DNA of 64,000 nucleotides from the NCBI RefSeq assembly GCF_009602705.1, contig NZ_VSWH01000001.1, positions 4,389,001-4,453,000 on the forward strand, in the 5' to 3' direction. Position numbers and translations under genes: made by a program. The notes below the pieces were generated by a model, which saw nothing but the letters and a program-made list of their open reading frames with translations, was not told where the DNA came from and did no database searches. Position 1 is the stretch's first letter, and every line of letters begins with the position of its first letter. Of the stretch, positions 1 through 8,547 are shown in pieces. The DNA is from Chryseobacterium vaccae (GTDB lineage Bacteria > Bacteroidota > Bacteroidia > Flavobacteriales > Weeksellaceae).

Positions 1-1043
1 TTTCCGCCTTTTTTAAGCATCTTGGAATAATCCTGAAGAATCTGCTGCTGTTCTTTTTTAATTCTGTCGATGAAATCCTGATCAATTTTCCATTTGCTGT
101 CTGGGTTTCTTTTTAAAACGCCCAGTCCTGAACATGGAGCATCAATCAGAAGACGGTCTGCTTTTTCATGAAGGCGTTTGATTACTTTATTGTCAGAAAT
201 CATACGGGTCTCAATATTGTGAGCTCCGGCTCTTTTGGCGCGGCGTTTCAGCTCGGCAAGCTTCCATTCAAAAATATCTAAAGCGATGATCTGTCCTTTG
301 TTTCCCATTAATGCAGCAAGGTGAAGGGTCTTTCCTCCGGCTCCTGCACATGCATCCACCACTCTCTGGCCTTCTTTTACATCAAGGAAATACCCGATCT
401 TCTGTGACGAAGCATCCTGAACTTCAAATAATCCTTCTTTGAAAGCCGTGGTAAGAAATACGTTTTTCTTTTCCTCCAGCTGTACGGCATCCGGATAATT
501 TTTAATCGGATAGGAAACAACGTTCTCATCAGCAAGATCAGAAATCAGCTCTTTGGTTGATGTTTTTAAAGTATTGGTTCTTAAAACAGTCGGAGCCTGC
601 TCGTTCAGGGCGTGCATTTCTTTTTCCCAGTTGGAGCCCAGTTCTTTTTCTAAAGTTTCAGCCAGCCATTCAGGGATAGAATGTTCAATAGCTTTGGTAG
701 GAACTGTATTTTTTTTAAGCTTGGTAAGAATATCTGCGATTTTTATTCCGTCAAATTCTTCAAACTTTTTATAATTGGTCTTGCTCCAAAGCAGATAAGC
801 AAGGATAAGTTTGTAAATGTTGTTGGGTTTTACCCCTTCCCCCATATAATATTCAAGACGTCTTTTCCAACGGATAATATTATAGAAGATCTCAGAAACA
901 ACGGCTCTGTCCTGGCTTCCCCATTTTTTATTAGCTTTTAAAAGCCTTTCGATTACTTTATCGGCATATTTGTTTTTCTCGAAAAATGTTTCCTGCAAAG
1001 CATCGTGAATTCCGATCGCCAGGTTTCTGTGAATAAGTTCCAT
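1..1043 (-). CDS. RsmB/NOP2-family SAM-dependent rRNA cytosine methyltransferase, C-terminus cut by window edge
   Basis: About 347 residues are readable in one frame from the ATG at 1043 down to the window edge. The N-terminal part (about 1-140) is helical and resembles the NusB-like extension of RsmB proteins. A SAM-binding loop (DACAGAGGKT) lies near residue 230, and motif IV (DAPCSGLG), with its conserved Cys, lies near residues 302-309. In this family (m5C methylation of 16S rRNA) the nucleophilic Cys of motif VI follows soon after; here the frame ends at LKKGGK, just before it, so the second Cys cannot be seen. Whether this is RsmB, RsmF or a paralogue is not resolved, so no symbol is given. 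Confidence 0.9.
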   Translation of the reverse strand, partial: MELIHRNLAIGIHDALQETFFEKNKYADKVIERLLKANKKWGSQDRAVVSEIFYNIIRWKRRLEYYMGEGVKPNNIYKLILAYLLWSKTNYKKFEEFDGIKIADILTKLKKNTVPTKAIEHSIPEWLAETLEKELGSNWEKEMHALNEQAPTVLRTNTLKTSTKELISDLADENVVSYPIKNYPDAVQLEEKKNVFLTTAFKEGLFEVQDASSQKIGYFLDVKEGQRVVDACAGAGGKTLHLAALMGNKGQIIALDIFEWKLAELKRRAKRAGAHNIETRMISDNKVIKRLHEKADRLLIDAPCSGLGVLKRNPDSKWKIDQDFIDRIKKEQQQILQDYSKMLKKGG

Positions 1044-1118
1044 AATTGGGTCTGCTGTTTTGAATCTGCAAAAGTACGATTTTTAAATGAGAAGCTGTAC
1101 AATGAAAATAAGTGCTTT

Positions 1119-1562
1119 TCAATCGTCTGATTTTTCCAGTACAATCTGAAATCCTTCCTTGTCATATCGTAAGATCTGCTCTTCAGGAATTCTTTTATGT
1201 TTTAGAATATAGGAAGGAAAGTGATTCCCGAATAAAATAATTTTACGGTCACTGACTTTGGTAATTCCGTAAGCAATAGTTTTTTTATTGTGCTGAATTT
1301 CCAGCCAGAAATCCCGGATACGATAATCTTCCGAAAATTCACATTGAGTAGAAGAGAAAACAAGTGTTCCATTATCATTGATTTCAACAGCTGCATTTTT
1401 ATCTAATGCACATTGTTCATCACGATAATCAAAAGGGAAAAAATCAAAAGGCTGGTTCATTATTTTCCACTTTCCCACCAGATATTGATCTTTATCACCC
1501 AGCATTTTTTGTTTTTTACATCCGATGGACAGCAATAACCATAAAAAGCATAAATATCTCAT
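1119..1562 (-). CDS. Putative lipoprotein of unknown function
   Basis: 147 residues beginning with a short hydrophobic signal and a lipobox ending in Cys15 (LSIGC), so probably lipid-anchored. The mature part (GKWKIMNQPFDFF, then ENDNGTLVF-like strands) resembles small beta-rich lipocalin-like lipoproteins common in Flavobacteriia, but I recognise no named family. It ends 76 bp before the methyltransferase start on the same strand and is divergent from the yjdM-like gene. It may be co-transcribed with the methyltransferase; this is inference. Confidence 0.7.
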   Translation of the reverse strand: MRYLCFLWLLLSIGCKKQKMLGDKDQYLVGKWKIMNQPFDFFPFDYRDEQCALDKNAAVEINDNGTLVFSSTQCEFSEDYRIRDFWLEIQHNKKTIAYGITKVSDRKIILFGNHFPSYILKHKRIPEEQILRYDKEGFQIVLEKSDD

Positions 1563-1595
1563 GGTTGAAAATTTTAATTAAAAATATTAAAAAAT

Positions 1596-1603
1596 TAACT
1601 TTG
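1596..1603 (+). promoter_or_regulatory. Bacteroidota -7 element (TAACTTTG) of the yjdM-like gene
   Basis: TAACTTTG fits the flavobacterial -7 consensus TAnnTTTG and lies 15 bp before the ATG at 1619. No TTG sits at the usual -33 spacing, so only the -7 half is supported. Confidence 0.5.
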
Positions 1604-1618
1604 TAAAAAATTAAAAAT

Positions 1619-1963
1619 ATGAGTGATACTGTACTTTGTCCGAAATGCAGCTCTGAATTTACTTATCCGAGCGATAATATGATGGTGTGTTCCCAGTGTT
1701 TCTACGAGTGGAACCCTGAAGAGACCGCCGCGGAGACCGCTAATGAAGGAAAGATTCTGGATTCTAACGGAAATGAACTTTTGGATGGGGATTCTGTGGT
1801 GGTAATCAAGGATCTTCCGGTAAAAGGTGTTCCAAAGCCGGTAAAAGCCGGAACAAAAGTGAAAAATATACGTCTTCGCCCGGGAAGCGATCATAATATT
1901 GACTGTAAAATTGATGGTTTTGGTGCTATGGCTCTGAAATCAGAGTTTGTAAAGAAAGCGTAA
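1619..1963 (+). CDS. yjdM: YjdM/PhnA-family zinc-ribbon protein
   Basis: 114 residues, the usual length of the family. Two CxxC knuckles (CPKC at 7-10 and CSQC near 25-28) form an N-terminal zinc ribbon followed by the acidic linker NPEE. The C-terminal PhnA domain shows [15 protein letters not shown], a [11 protein letters not shown] strand and the terminal [15 protein letters not shown]. The family was named from alkylphosphonate operons, but YjdM proteins occur alone and their function is unsettled; no phn genes are nearby. It has its own promoter and is divergent from the lipoprotein gene. Confidence 0.92.
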   Translation: MSDTVLCPKCSSEFTYPSDNMMVCSQCFYEWNPEETAAETANEGKILDSNGNELLDGDSVVVIKDLPVKGVPKPVKAGTKVKNIRLRPGSDHNIDCKIDGFGAMALKSEFVKKA

Positions 1964-2478
1964 TGCCGCTGGCTTTTGGCGGCTGGTAATTGGATTTTAA
2001 TAAAAGATAAAAGAAATTATCCGAACTGCTTTTTATTTTTTTGCCACTAATGCACTAATAATAATGATTCGTGTATTAGTGGCAGAAAAATTTAATCGCA
2101 AAGCCAAACAAAGAATACATAATAATTGAGTGTAAAGGCGTAAACTCAACAAATCAATACAAAGCTTAATAAGAGGAATCGCTTTTGCTTATCTTAATTT
2201 TTTAAGATTAGTCCAAAAACTATTTGTGGTAAGCGCATAAAAAAAGGAAAGAATTGGACAGTGTAATCTTTCAAAGACTTAATTGCAAAGAGCTGCTAAT
2301 GTCCGTCTTAAGGCAGAAAGAGAATTAACCAAAAATTTCCTTATGCTGTGTGAATACAAATGTAGGAAAAAGTTTCAAAATCAGCTTCCTGTATTGGTGT
2401 TTTTTTATCCACAAACTAACAATAAGTATAAGATAATCTTTGGGTTATGAGAAGTGTAGGGAATAAATAGTCGGATTT
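1964..2478. other. Gene-free spacer with two hairpins
   Basis: No coding region is seen in these 515 bases. A small GCCGC/GCGGC hairpin directly follows the yjdM-like stop (1965-1983). A longer imperfect palindrome at 2042-2084 has arms TGCCACTAATGCAC and GTGTATTAGTGGCA. Its T-run lies before the stem and A-run after it, so it is not a normal terminator on either strand. The rest is AT-rich sequence with no tRNA-like fold. Confidence 0.5.
2042..2084. repeat. Imperfect palindrome, 14-bp arms
   Basis: Arms TGCCACTAATGCAC and GTGTATTAGTGGCA pair with one mismatch around a 15-base loop. It is flanked by T-rich sequence upstream and A-rich sequence downstream, the reverse of a terminator. It looks like a short intergenic palindromic element; no second copy was seen in the window. 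Confidence 0.55.
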
Positions 2479-3414
2479 TTAACCCAATGAAATACCAATA
2501 GTTCCTGTTATCTTTTCGTCAGTATACATCACCATTTCCTTATCTTTTACCCTGATCTTATTCCAGTAATGGGTTCCGGCAAACCTGCTTTCAAGAACTT
2601 TGGCTTCCAGTCCGTTTTCAGTGAGTTTTATTTCTTTAGGGTAATAAAAAGATTTTGAAAGCCGGAAAGTGGCAATCTCAGTTTCATCAAAAATATTCAC
2701 TTCTCCGAAAAGTTTCGCAACATAAGAATTATAAGGATTTTTATAGGTTGCTTCAGGACCGTCATTCTGAATTAATCTTCCACCTTGAAGAATCACGATC
2801 TGATCAAGCCACGGCATAATGTCCTGAAGCTCATGCGTAGAAATAATCAGGGAGATTTTATGCTGTTTTACATATCTGAACAGTCTTTCACGAAGTTCTA
2901 TTTTTCTTGGAAAATCCAGATTACTGAAAGGTTCATCTAAAATAAGCAGTTTAGGAAGTACAGAAAGAGCTCTTGCTATGGCTACTCTCTGTTGTTGGCC
3001 CCCGCTTAAATATTTAGGAAGGACATCGGCAAATTCCTGAAGTCCTACTACTTCCAGAAGTTCTAGGACAATTTCTTTTTTCTGGGCTAAATTGATATTA
3101 GAAATAAATTTCCCTACATTTTCCGCAACGGTAGCATAGGGCATAAGGTCAAAATTTTGGGCAACGAATTTCATTTCTGCTTCTCCGGGAACAAGGTTGC
3201 CTTTTGGGCCCAGAAGATGGGTTTCATTAAAAATAATTTCACCGCTTTCCCAATCCAGAAGTCCGTAAATAAGACTTAGAAGAGTAGATTTTCCGCAACC
3301 GCTTTCTCCTGCCAGAGCAATGATTTTACCTTCCTCAAATCTCAGATTAAGGTTCTGAAACAGCGGTTTTTCTTTGGTATGGGAGAAGTATAAATTGTTT
3401 ATTTCTAATAGCAT
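2479..3414 (-). CDS. ABC transporter ATP-binding protein, orphan
   Basis: 311 residues. Walker A GESGCGKST is at 36-44, followed by a Q-loop, the signature LSGGQQQR near 137, Walker B LLILDEPFSNLD near 155-166 and an H-switch STHE. Residues about 230-311 form an extra C-terminal region that could be a TOBE-like domain, as in importers of the metal, sulfate or Fe-type groups. No permease or binding-protein gene is adjacent, so the substrate is unknown. The start ATG sits only four bases after a TACATTTG -7 element, which suggests a leaderless mRNA. Confidence 0.9.
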   Translation of the reverse strand: MLLEINNLYFSHTKEKPLFQNLNLRFEEGKIIALAGESGCGKSTLLSLIYGLLDWESGEIIFNETHLLGPKGNLVPGEAEMKFVAQNFDLMPYATVAENVGKFISNINLAQKKEIVLELLEVVGLQEFADVLPKYLSGGQQQRVAIARALSVLPKLLILDEPFSNLDFPRKIELRERLFRYVKQHKISLIISTHELQDIMPWLDQIVILQGGRLIQNDGPEATYKNPYNSYVAKLFGEVNIFDETEIATFRLSKSFYYPKEIKLTENGLEAKVLESRFAGTHYWNKIRVKDKEMVMYTDEKITGTIGISLG

Positions 3415-3418
3415 ATTA

Positions 3419-3426
3419 CAAATGTA
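3419..3426 (-). promoter_or_regulatory. -7 element placed directly before the ABC ATPase start
   Basis: On the minus strand TACATTTG is followed by TAAT and then the ATG. Since transcription in this phylum starts a few bases after the element, the transcript should begin at or next to the start codon. No clear TTG lies at -33. Confidence 0.55.
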
Positions 3427-3478
3427 AGGTTTTTATGAAAACATAATTTTTTTTATTATATTAGCAGAAGTAATAAAA

Positions 3479-4150
3479 ATGTATCAAAAAATGAGAAAAA
3501 AACTGTTTTCATTAGCTATTCCCGCTTTATTTATCGCTGCTGTAGCGGTTTCTTGTAAAAAAGACAAGCCTCTTACAAGCGAAAGTAATGAAGTGACGAC
3601 TACTAAAGACGGAAGCCAGTATACACTGGATACACTGAACAGTAAAGTGGAATGGAAAGGATATAAAGTATTCAAGTCGGAAAATACAAGCCATTTTGGA
3701 ACCATAAAATTTGAAAGTGGTGATGTGACGGTAAAAGACGGAAAGCTTGAAAGCGGAAAATTTGTTGCTGATATGAACTCTTTAACCTCTGTAGATTTAA
3801 AAGATGATGCAGAAAGTTTAGGTAAATTAAACGGACATCTTAAGAGCGGGGATTTCTTTGAAGTAGAAAAATTTCCAACCTCCTCTTTTGAAATTACAAA
3901 AGTGGCGCCTACTACTGAAGGGGATTATAATACTTTATTAGATGGTAATTTAACGATCAAAGGAATTACAAAACCGGTTCAGTTTAAAGCTAATGTTTCT
4001 ATAAAAGATGGAGAAGTAAGTGTTGCTACTGAGCCTAAGGATATCAAAAGAGAAGAGTTTGGAGTAAAATTCCAGGCCCCTGCTGAAAACGGAGTGATTA
4101 AAGATGAGGTAACCCTTCAGATCAACGTTAAAGCTTTAGAAAAGAAATAA
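3479..4150 (+). CDS. YceI-family lipoprotein
   Basis: 223 residues; the alternative ATG at 3491 (MRKKLFSL) gives an equally good lipoprotein signal. The lipobox ends at the Cys of VAVSCKK, so it is anchored to a membrane. Residues about 45-220 form the YceI beta-barrel: SKVEWKGYKV, GTIKFESGDVTVKDGKL, a GHLKSGDFFEVEKFPTSSFE region and GNLTIKGITKPVQF. YceI proteins are lipocalin-like barrels that bind isoprenoid-type ligands in characterised members; the ligand here is unknown. It is single-gene, divergent from the ABC ATPase and followed by a terminator. Confidence 0.92.
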   Translation: MYQKMRKKLFSLAIPALFIAAVAVSCKKDKPLTSESNEVTTTKDGSQYTLDTLNSKVEWKGYKVFKSENTSHFGTIKFESGDVTVKDGKLESGKFVADMNSLTSVDLKDDAESLGKLNGHLKSGDFFEVEKFPTSSFEITKVAPTTEGDYNTLLDGNLTIKGITKPVQFKANVSIKDGEVSVATEPKDIKREEFGVKFQAPAENGVIKDEVTLQINVKALEKK

Positions 4151-4182
4151 TTTTTTTATTTAAGTGAAATAAGTGATTGAAG

Positions 4183-4213
4183 TCTGCCTCCGAAAAAGGG
4201 GCAGATTTTTTTA
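4183..4213 (+). terminator. Rho-independent terminator after the YceI gene
   Basis: TCTGCC pairs with GGCAGA around an A-rich loop, followed by seven T residues, 33 bp downstream of the YceI stop. Confidence 0.75.
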
Positions 4214-4243
4214 TGACAGATTCATTATTAAACTTAAAAACCG

Positions 4244-4251
4244 TATTTTTG
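4244..4251 (+). promoter_or_regulatory. -7 element (TATTTTTG) of pheS
   Basis: TATTTTTG matches TAnnTTTG, 25 bp before the pheS ATG. The -33 region is only TTC-like, so the upstream half is weak. Confidence 0.5.
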
Positions 4252-4276
4252 CAAAACATTTTGAAAGGGTAAAACA

Positions 4277-5287
4277 ATGATAGAAAAGATAGAAGAACTA
4301 CTTACCGAGGTAAACGGCTTCAATGCCACATCAAAGGAGGAAATAGAAAACTTCCGAATCAAGTACAATGGGAAGAAAGGGGTTCTGAATGATTTTTATG
4401 AAACATTAAAGACAATTCCTAACGACCAGAAAAAAGATTTCGGACAGAAAATTAATACTTTGAAGCTGGCCGTTAACGGAAAACTGGAAGATCTGAAAGA
4501 AGCTTCCCAGTCTTCAATTATTGTTGAAAAAGAAGATCTTACAAGACCTGCTTTTCCTTTGGATTTGGGGTCAAGACATCCGATCAACCTGGTAAAAAAC
4601 AGAATTATCGAAATTTTTAAGTCGATAGGTTTTGCTGTAGCCGATGGTCCTGAAATAGAAGACGACTGGCACAACTTTACAGCATTGAATCTTCCTGAAT
4701 ACCATCCGGCAAGAGATATGCAGGATACTTTCTTCATTGAGCAGAACCCTGATATTCTTTTAAGAACGCATACATCTTCTGTACAGATCCGTTATATGGA
4801 AGAAAACCAGCCGCCTATCAGAATTTTGTCTCCGGGAAGAGTGTTCAGAAATGAAGCGGTTTCTTCACGTTCACACTGTATTTTCCATCAGATTGAAGGA
4901 TTATATATTGATGAAAACGTAAGCTTTGCAGATCTTAAGCAGACCATTCAGTTCTTCACTACAGAACTTTTCGGAAAATCAAAGATCAGAATGAGACCTT
5001 CGTATTTCCCGTTCACAGAACCGAGTGCTGAGATTGATGTATATTGGGGATTAAACTCTGAAACAGATTATAGAATCACCAAAGGTACAGGATGGCTTGA
5101 GATCATGGGATGCGGAATGGTAGACCCTGCCGTACTGAAAAATGTGAATATCGATGCTGAGAAATATTCAGGATATGCTTTCGGGATGGGTATTGAAAGA
5201 ATCGTAATGCTTCTTTATCAGATGAGCGACATCCGAATGTTCTTTGAAAATGATATCAGAACTTTAGAACAGTTTAAAACATTATAA
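4277..5287 (+). CDS. pheS: Phenylalanine-tRNA ligase alpha subunit
   Basis: 336 residues, typical for PheS. The N-terminal ~85 residues are a charged coiled coil that contacts tRNA. The class II core follows, with motif 2 around RVFRNEAVSSRSH and EGLYID, and motif 3 GYAFGMGIERIVML near the C-terminus. It charges tRNA-Phe as an alpha2-beta2 enzyme in the cytoplasm. pheT is not adjacent, as is common in Bacteroidota. The gene is monocistronic, with its own promoter and a strong terminator. Confidence 0.97.
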   Translation: MIEKIEELLTEVNGFNATSKEEIENFRIKYNGKKGVLNDFYETLKTIPNDQKKDFGQKINTLKLAVNGKLEDLKEASQSSIIVEKEDLTRPAFPLDLGSRHPINLVKNRIIEIFKSIGFAVADGPEIEDDWHNFTALNLPEYHPARDMQDTFFIEQNPDILLRTHTSSVQIRYMEENQPPIRILSPGRVFRNEAVSSRSHCIFHQIEGLYIDENVSFADLKQTIQFFTTELFGKSKIRMRPSYFPFTEPSAEIDVYWGLNSETDYRITKGTGWLEIMGCGMVDPAVLKNVNIDAEKYSGYAFGMGIERIVMLLYQMSDIRMFFENDIRTLEQFKTL

Positions 5288-5294
5288 AAAATCA

Positions 5295-5326
5295 AACCTC
5301 CGGAATTTCCGGAGGTTTTTGTTTTT
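5295..5326 (+). terminator. Terminator of pheS
   Basis: AACCTCCGGA pairs with TCCGGAGGTT over a very short loop, followed by T-rich sequence, seven bases after the pheS stop. Confidence 0.85.
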
Positions 5327-5473
5327 AATTACTGACCTAAGAAACAAAACGTAATTAAAAACGATCTTATTGAAAAATTACAACGTGTTTTTTTAAGGCT
5401 TCCGGGAAAAGCAACTTCTCCCGGCTCTTATTATTAAGACAATCGTCTTTCGCAAAATATTACATCCGGAATA

Positions 5474-5507
5474 AAAAAATGTCTGTAAAATTTTACAGAC
5501 ATTTTTT
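5474..5507. terminator. Bidirectional terminator palindrome
   Basis: A perfect inverted repeat centred between 5490 and 5491 (ATGTCTGTAAAA and its complement) has T-runs on both strands. It lies just beyond the DUF3108 stop on the minus strand and 190 bp past pheS. Confidence 0.75.
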
Positions 5508-5524
5508 ATAAAAAGTTACTCCTT

Positions 5525-6295
5525 TTATTTGGTAAACTTTAAAGGGTACTTTACATTTTTGTAATCATCGATACTTGCTTTCAGAGAGCCTACAGCCAGT
5601 TCAGCTTTCAATAACATAGGAACATGGTTGGCATCATTGGAAACCCACATCGTAACACCTTCTTTTTCCTTAAAAACTCTTCCGCTTTTTACGGACGGGA
5701 TAATTTTCAGGCAGTTGATTTTCCCGAATTTTGTTTTCAGATCTTCTGTTCCGGTTACTTTCAGCTGGAAAGGGAACATTTCATCATCAATCCATACATT
5801 CATATTGATAACAGTGCCTACTTTCAGCTCACTGGGGCTTTTGCTTCTCAGATAATAAAAGCAGGAAAGCATATCCTGAACTCCTTTTACCGATTTAATC
5901 ACTTTTGAACCGTTGGCCGGAGTTTTCTTATCCGTTAAGATCAAAGTATTATCGTTATGATTGAAAACAGTTTCAAAATGCTGGCGGTAGCTGCCTTCAC
6001 GTACATTTCTTACATAAAAACTCGGCAGGCCGGTATGTATATTAATAAAGCTTTCATACAGATCTTCTACCTTAAAGAATGCCTTTACGGCACCCGTGGT
6101 TTGCCCTGTACCTTTCACATACAGATGGGGAACTCCCATATAGTTTGTGGTTTTGGTGGTAAGATTAGCTGTTCCGGCATTCAGGATGCCATAATGTATT
6201 CTGAGGGTAATAGATTCACCATCAGCGATATTATCAACCTGAGCATGGCCCAAAAAGAACAGGAATACTGCAAAAAGATTTAAAATTTTCTTCAT
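5525..6295 (-). CDS. DUF3108 family secreted protein
   Basis: 256 residues with a classic signal peptide (MKKILNLFAVFLFFLGHAQ). The mature part is beta-rich: ESITLRIHYGILNAGTANL at the start, FFKVEDLYESF, and FGKINCLKIIPSVKSGRVFKE with GVTMWVSNDANHVPM, which is the conserved tail of DUF3108. The family is periplasmic and of unknown function, with a lipoprotein-localisation-like fold. Monocistronic, with a strong terminator downstream. Confidence 0.85.
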   Translation of the reverse strand: MKKILNLFAVFLFFLGHAQVDNIADGESITLRIHYGILNAGTANLTTKTTNYMGVPHLYVKGTGQTTGAVKAFFKVEDLYESFINIHTGLPSFYVRNVREGSYRQHFETVFNHNDNTLILTDKKTPANGSKVIKSVKGVQDMLSCFYYLRSKSPSELKVGTVINMNVWIDDEMFPFQLKVTGTEDLKTKFGKINCLKIIPSVKSGRVFKEKEGVTMWVSNDANHVPMLLKAELAVGSLKASIDDYKNVKYPLKFTK

Positions 6296-6410
6296 GATAT
6301 GACTTTTACAAAAACACTGCCAAATTTAAAAATACCGGATCTTTGAAGGTATTTGATAAATCTCAGGTTTTTATTTAGAATCAATTAAATATGCTTCGCA
6401 TTAAAATTAG

Positions 6411-6418
6411 TAAATTTG
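6411..6418 (+). promoter_or_regulatory. -7 element (TAAATTTG) of the ferredoxin reductase gene
   Basis: TAAATTTG matches TAnnTTTG and leaves a leader of about 30 bases to the ATG at 6452. The -33 half is not evident. Confidence 0.5.
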
Positions 6419-6451
6419 CAGTTATATGTATAATTAAATTATCTTTTTATT

Positions 6452-7507
6452 ATGATAACTACCGATATATTGATCATAGGTGCCGGACCTACCGGGCTTT
6501 TTGCTGTATTTGAAGCAGGATTATTGAAAATGAAGTGCCATATTATTGATGCACTTCCACAGCCGGGAGGACAGTTGGCCGAGCTTTATCCTAAAAAGCC
6601 TATTTTCGATATTCCGGGGTATCCTTCGGTAAATGCCGGAGAATTGGTTGATAATCTAATGGAACAGATCAAGCAGTTTCAACCTGGATTCACGTTGGGA
6701 GAGACCGCGGTTTCTTACACCAAGGTAGATGATGAATGGTTTGAAGTGATTACCAACAAAGGAACGGTTCACAGAGCAAAAGCTATCGCTATTGCAGGGG
6801 GGCTTGGAACATTTGAACCAAGAAAACCTACGATTGAGAATATCGCTGATTATGAAGAAAAAGGGCTTGAATATTTTGTAAAAGAGCCTGAGCACTTCAG
6901 AAATAAAAAAGTGGTGATCGCAGGAGGCGGAGATTCTGCTCTTGACTGGAGTATTTTCCTTTCTAATGTTGCCAGTGAAGTTACTTTGATTCACAGAAGA
7001 AATGAGTTCAGAGGAGCTCTTGATTCCGTAGAAAAAGTTCAGGACCTTAAAAATCAGGGAAAAATCAAGTTGATTACTCCTGCTGAAGTTACTGGTATTA
7101 AAGGTGAAGGTAAAGTGGAAGCCATTACGGTAGAAGTAGAAGGTCAGGAGGCTTATGATATTGAAACAGACTATTTCATTCCTTTATTCGGTCTTACTCC
7201 AAAATTGGGAGAAATCGGAAACTGGGGATTAAATATCGAAAAAAATGCGATTGTAGTCAACAATGCTCTGGATTATCAGACCAATATCGATGGTATCTAT
7301 GCCATTGGTGATATCAATACCTATCCTGGTAAATTAAAGCTGATTCTTTGTGGATTCCACGAAGCTACTTTAATGTGTCAGAGTGTATACAACAGATTAA
7401 ATCCTGGGAAAAAATTCGTTCTGAAATATACAACAGTAAGTGGGGTAGACGGATTTGACGGAAGCCGTAAAGAAGCTGAGAAGGCAGTTGTTAAAAAAAT
7501 TGACTAA
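6452..7507 (+). CDS. Thioredoxin-reductase-like ferredoxin-NADP+ reductase
   Basis: 351 residues. The FAD dinucleotide fold GAGPTG is at 10-15, the NADP site GGGDSALDW near 155, and the FAD-contacting YAIGDI near 285. The redox CxxC of true thioredoxin reductases is absent, and there is a C-terminal extension (VSGVDGFDGSRK) as in TrxR-type ferredoxin-NADP reductases (FNR2). It should move electrons between NADPH and ferredoxin in the cytoplasm. The next gene, 78 bp downstream on the same strand, is a 2Fe-2S ferredoxin, the likely partner. Confidence 0.9.
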   Translation: MITTDILIIGAGPTGLFAVFEAGLLKMKCHIIDALPQPGGQLAELYPKKPIFDIPGYPSVNAGELVDNLMEQIKQFQPGFTLGETAVSYTKVDDEWFEVITNKGTVHRAKAIAIAGGLGTFEPRKPTIENIADYEEKGLEYFVKEPEHFRNKKVVIAGGGDSALDWSIFLSNVASEVTLIHRRNEFRGALDSVEKVQDLKNQGKIKLITPAEVTGIKGEGKVEAITVEVEGQEAYDIETDYFIPLFGLTPKLGEIGNWGLNIEKNAIVVNNALDYQTNIDGIYAIGDINTYPGKLKLILCGFHEATLMCQSVYNRLNPGKKFVLKYTTVSGVDGFDGSRKEAEKAVVKKID

Positions 7508-7585
7508 ATTTGCTGCAGGGAAAATGATGGTATCAGAAATAAAAAATCTGTTTGTCATTAACTATTAACCAGCAATTATCAGTAA

Positions 7586-7915
7586 ATGAACGATATCAAT
7601 ATTAAAATCACCGATAGAGAAGGAGTAACCCACGATGTAGTAGCCCCTACGGATATGTCTATGAACCTCATGGAAATCATCCGTTCCTATGAACTGGCCG
7701 AAGAAGGAACCATTGGTGTATGCGGAGGAATGGCTATGTGTGCTTCATGCCAGGTATATGTAATCAACGATCCGGGGCTTGAGCCAATGGGTGCCGAAGA
7801 AGACGCCATGCTTGCAGAAGCTTTCCATGTAAAGGATAACAGTAGACTGGGATGCCAGCTGCACATCGTTAATGAAATGGAAGGATTGGAAGTAGAAATC
7901 GCTCCTTATCCTTAA
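7586..7915 (+). CDS. Adrenodoxin-type [2Fe-2S] ferredoxin
   Basis: 109 residues. Cluster ligands are C46, C52, C55 and C90, giving C-x5-C-x2-C-x34-C, the spacing of vertebrate/putidaredoxin-type ferredoxins. The LGCQLH motif around the last Cys is standard. It is probably co-transcribed with the ferredoxin reductase upstream, the two forming an NADPH-to-ferredoxin relay. The final acceptor is not encoded nearby. Confidence 0.93.
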   Translation: MNDINIKITDREGVTHDVVAPTDMSMNLMEIIRSYELAEEGTIGVCGGMAMCASCQVYVINDPGLEPMGAEEDAMLAEAFHVKDNSRLGCQLHIVNEMEGLEVEIAPYP

Positions 7916-7940
7916 GAATATTTTAAATTTAATTAATATA

Positions 7941-7973
7941 AAAACCTCCTGAAGATTTTCTTCGGGAGGTTTT
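7941..7973 (+). terminator. Terminator after the ferredoxin gene
   Basis: AAAACCTCC pairs with GGAGGTTTT around a GAAGATTTTCTTC inner stem, ending in T-rich sequence. It also faces the 3' end of the convergent minus-strand gene and may serve both. Confidence 0.75.
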
Positions 7974-7992
7974 GTTTATGCTAAAAAAGCTA

Positions 7993-8532
7993 TTATCTGT
8001 AATCTGAAAAATAAATTGTTCCAAAATCTTTAACCGTTTGAACTTTTGTTTTACTTTCAACTTCCCCATTTTTATAGGATTCAGATATTCTAACTTCTTT
8101 GTGAAGAATGAAATTATTTGAAAGTTTATCATACTTAAAAGTAATTTTTTTTTTCATTTTTGTCCCTTCTGGAACCAATTGGTAGGCTAGAATAATAGAA
8201 AAACTATTCTTTCTAATTTTTAAATCCTTGAAAGGATCTGTGAGATCTTCATTACAGTCTGAACAAGGCACAATATTATTGTTTGATGTAGAAAATGAAG
8301 ATGTTCCGTCTTTTTGTAACAAGTCTATTCTTACAATTCTACAGTTCATATCATCATGATCTCCAATATAATTATTTTTACATTTAACGCTTTCAATTTC
8401 TATATTGTCAGGAATTTTATCATTATTCAGATCATTTGTATATTCTTTGAAGATGTATCTTGATTTTTGCGCCTTACAAAAATTATTTAAAAGGAATGAA
8501 GAGAATAATATCAATATAAATTTAATCATCAT
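7993..8532 (-). CDS. Secreted protein of unknown function
   Basis: 179 residues starting with two Met and a hydrophobic signal ending near CKAQ. The mature protein has FKEYTNDLNNDKIPDNIEI, a short calcium-loop-like Asp/Asn stretch of the kind seen at the start of repeat-type periplasmic proteins, and three further Cys residues (MNCRI and CSDC). I recognise no family. Codon use is more AT-rich than its neighbours (many AAT, AAA), which could mean recent acquisition. It follows the LOG gene by 15 bp on the same strand. Confidence 0.65.
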   Translation of the reverse strand: MMIKFILILFSSFLLNNFCKAQKSRYIFKEYTNDLNNDKIPDNIEIESVKCKNNYIGDHDDMNCRIVRIDLLQKDGTSSFSTSNNNIVPCSDCNEDLTDPFKDLKIRKNSFSIILAYQLVPEGTKMKKKITFKYDKLSNNFILHKEVRISESYKNGEVESKTKVQTVKDFGTIYFSDYR

Positions 8533-8547
8533 TTATCAATCATTATT

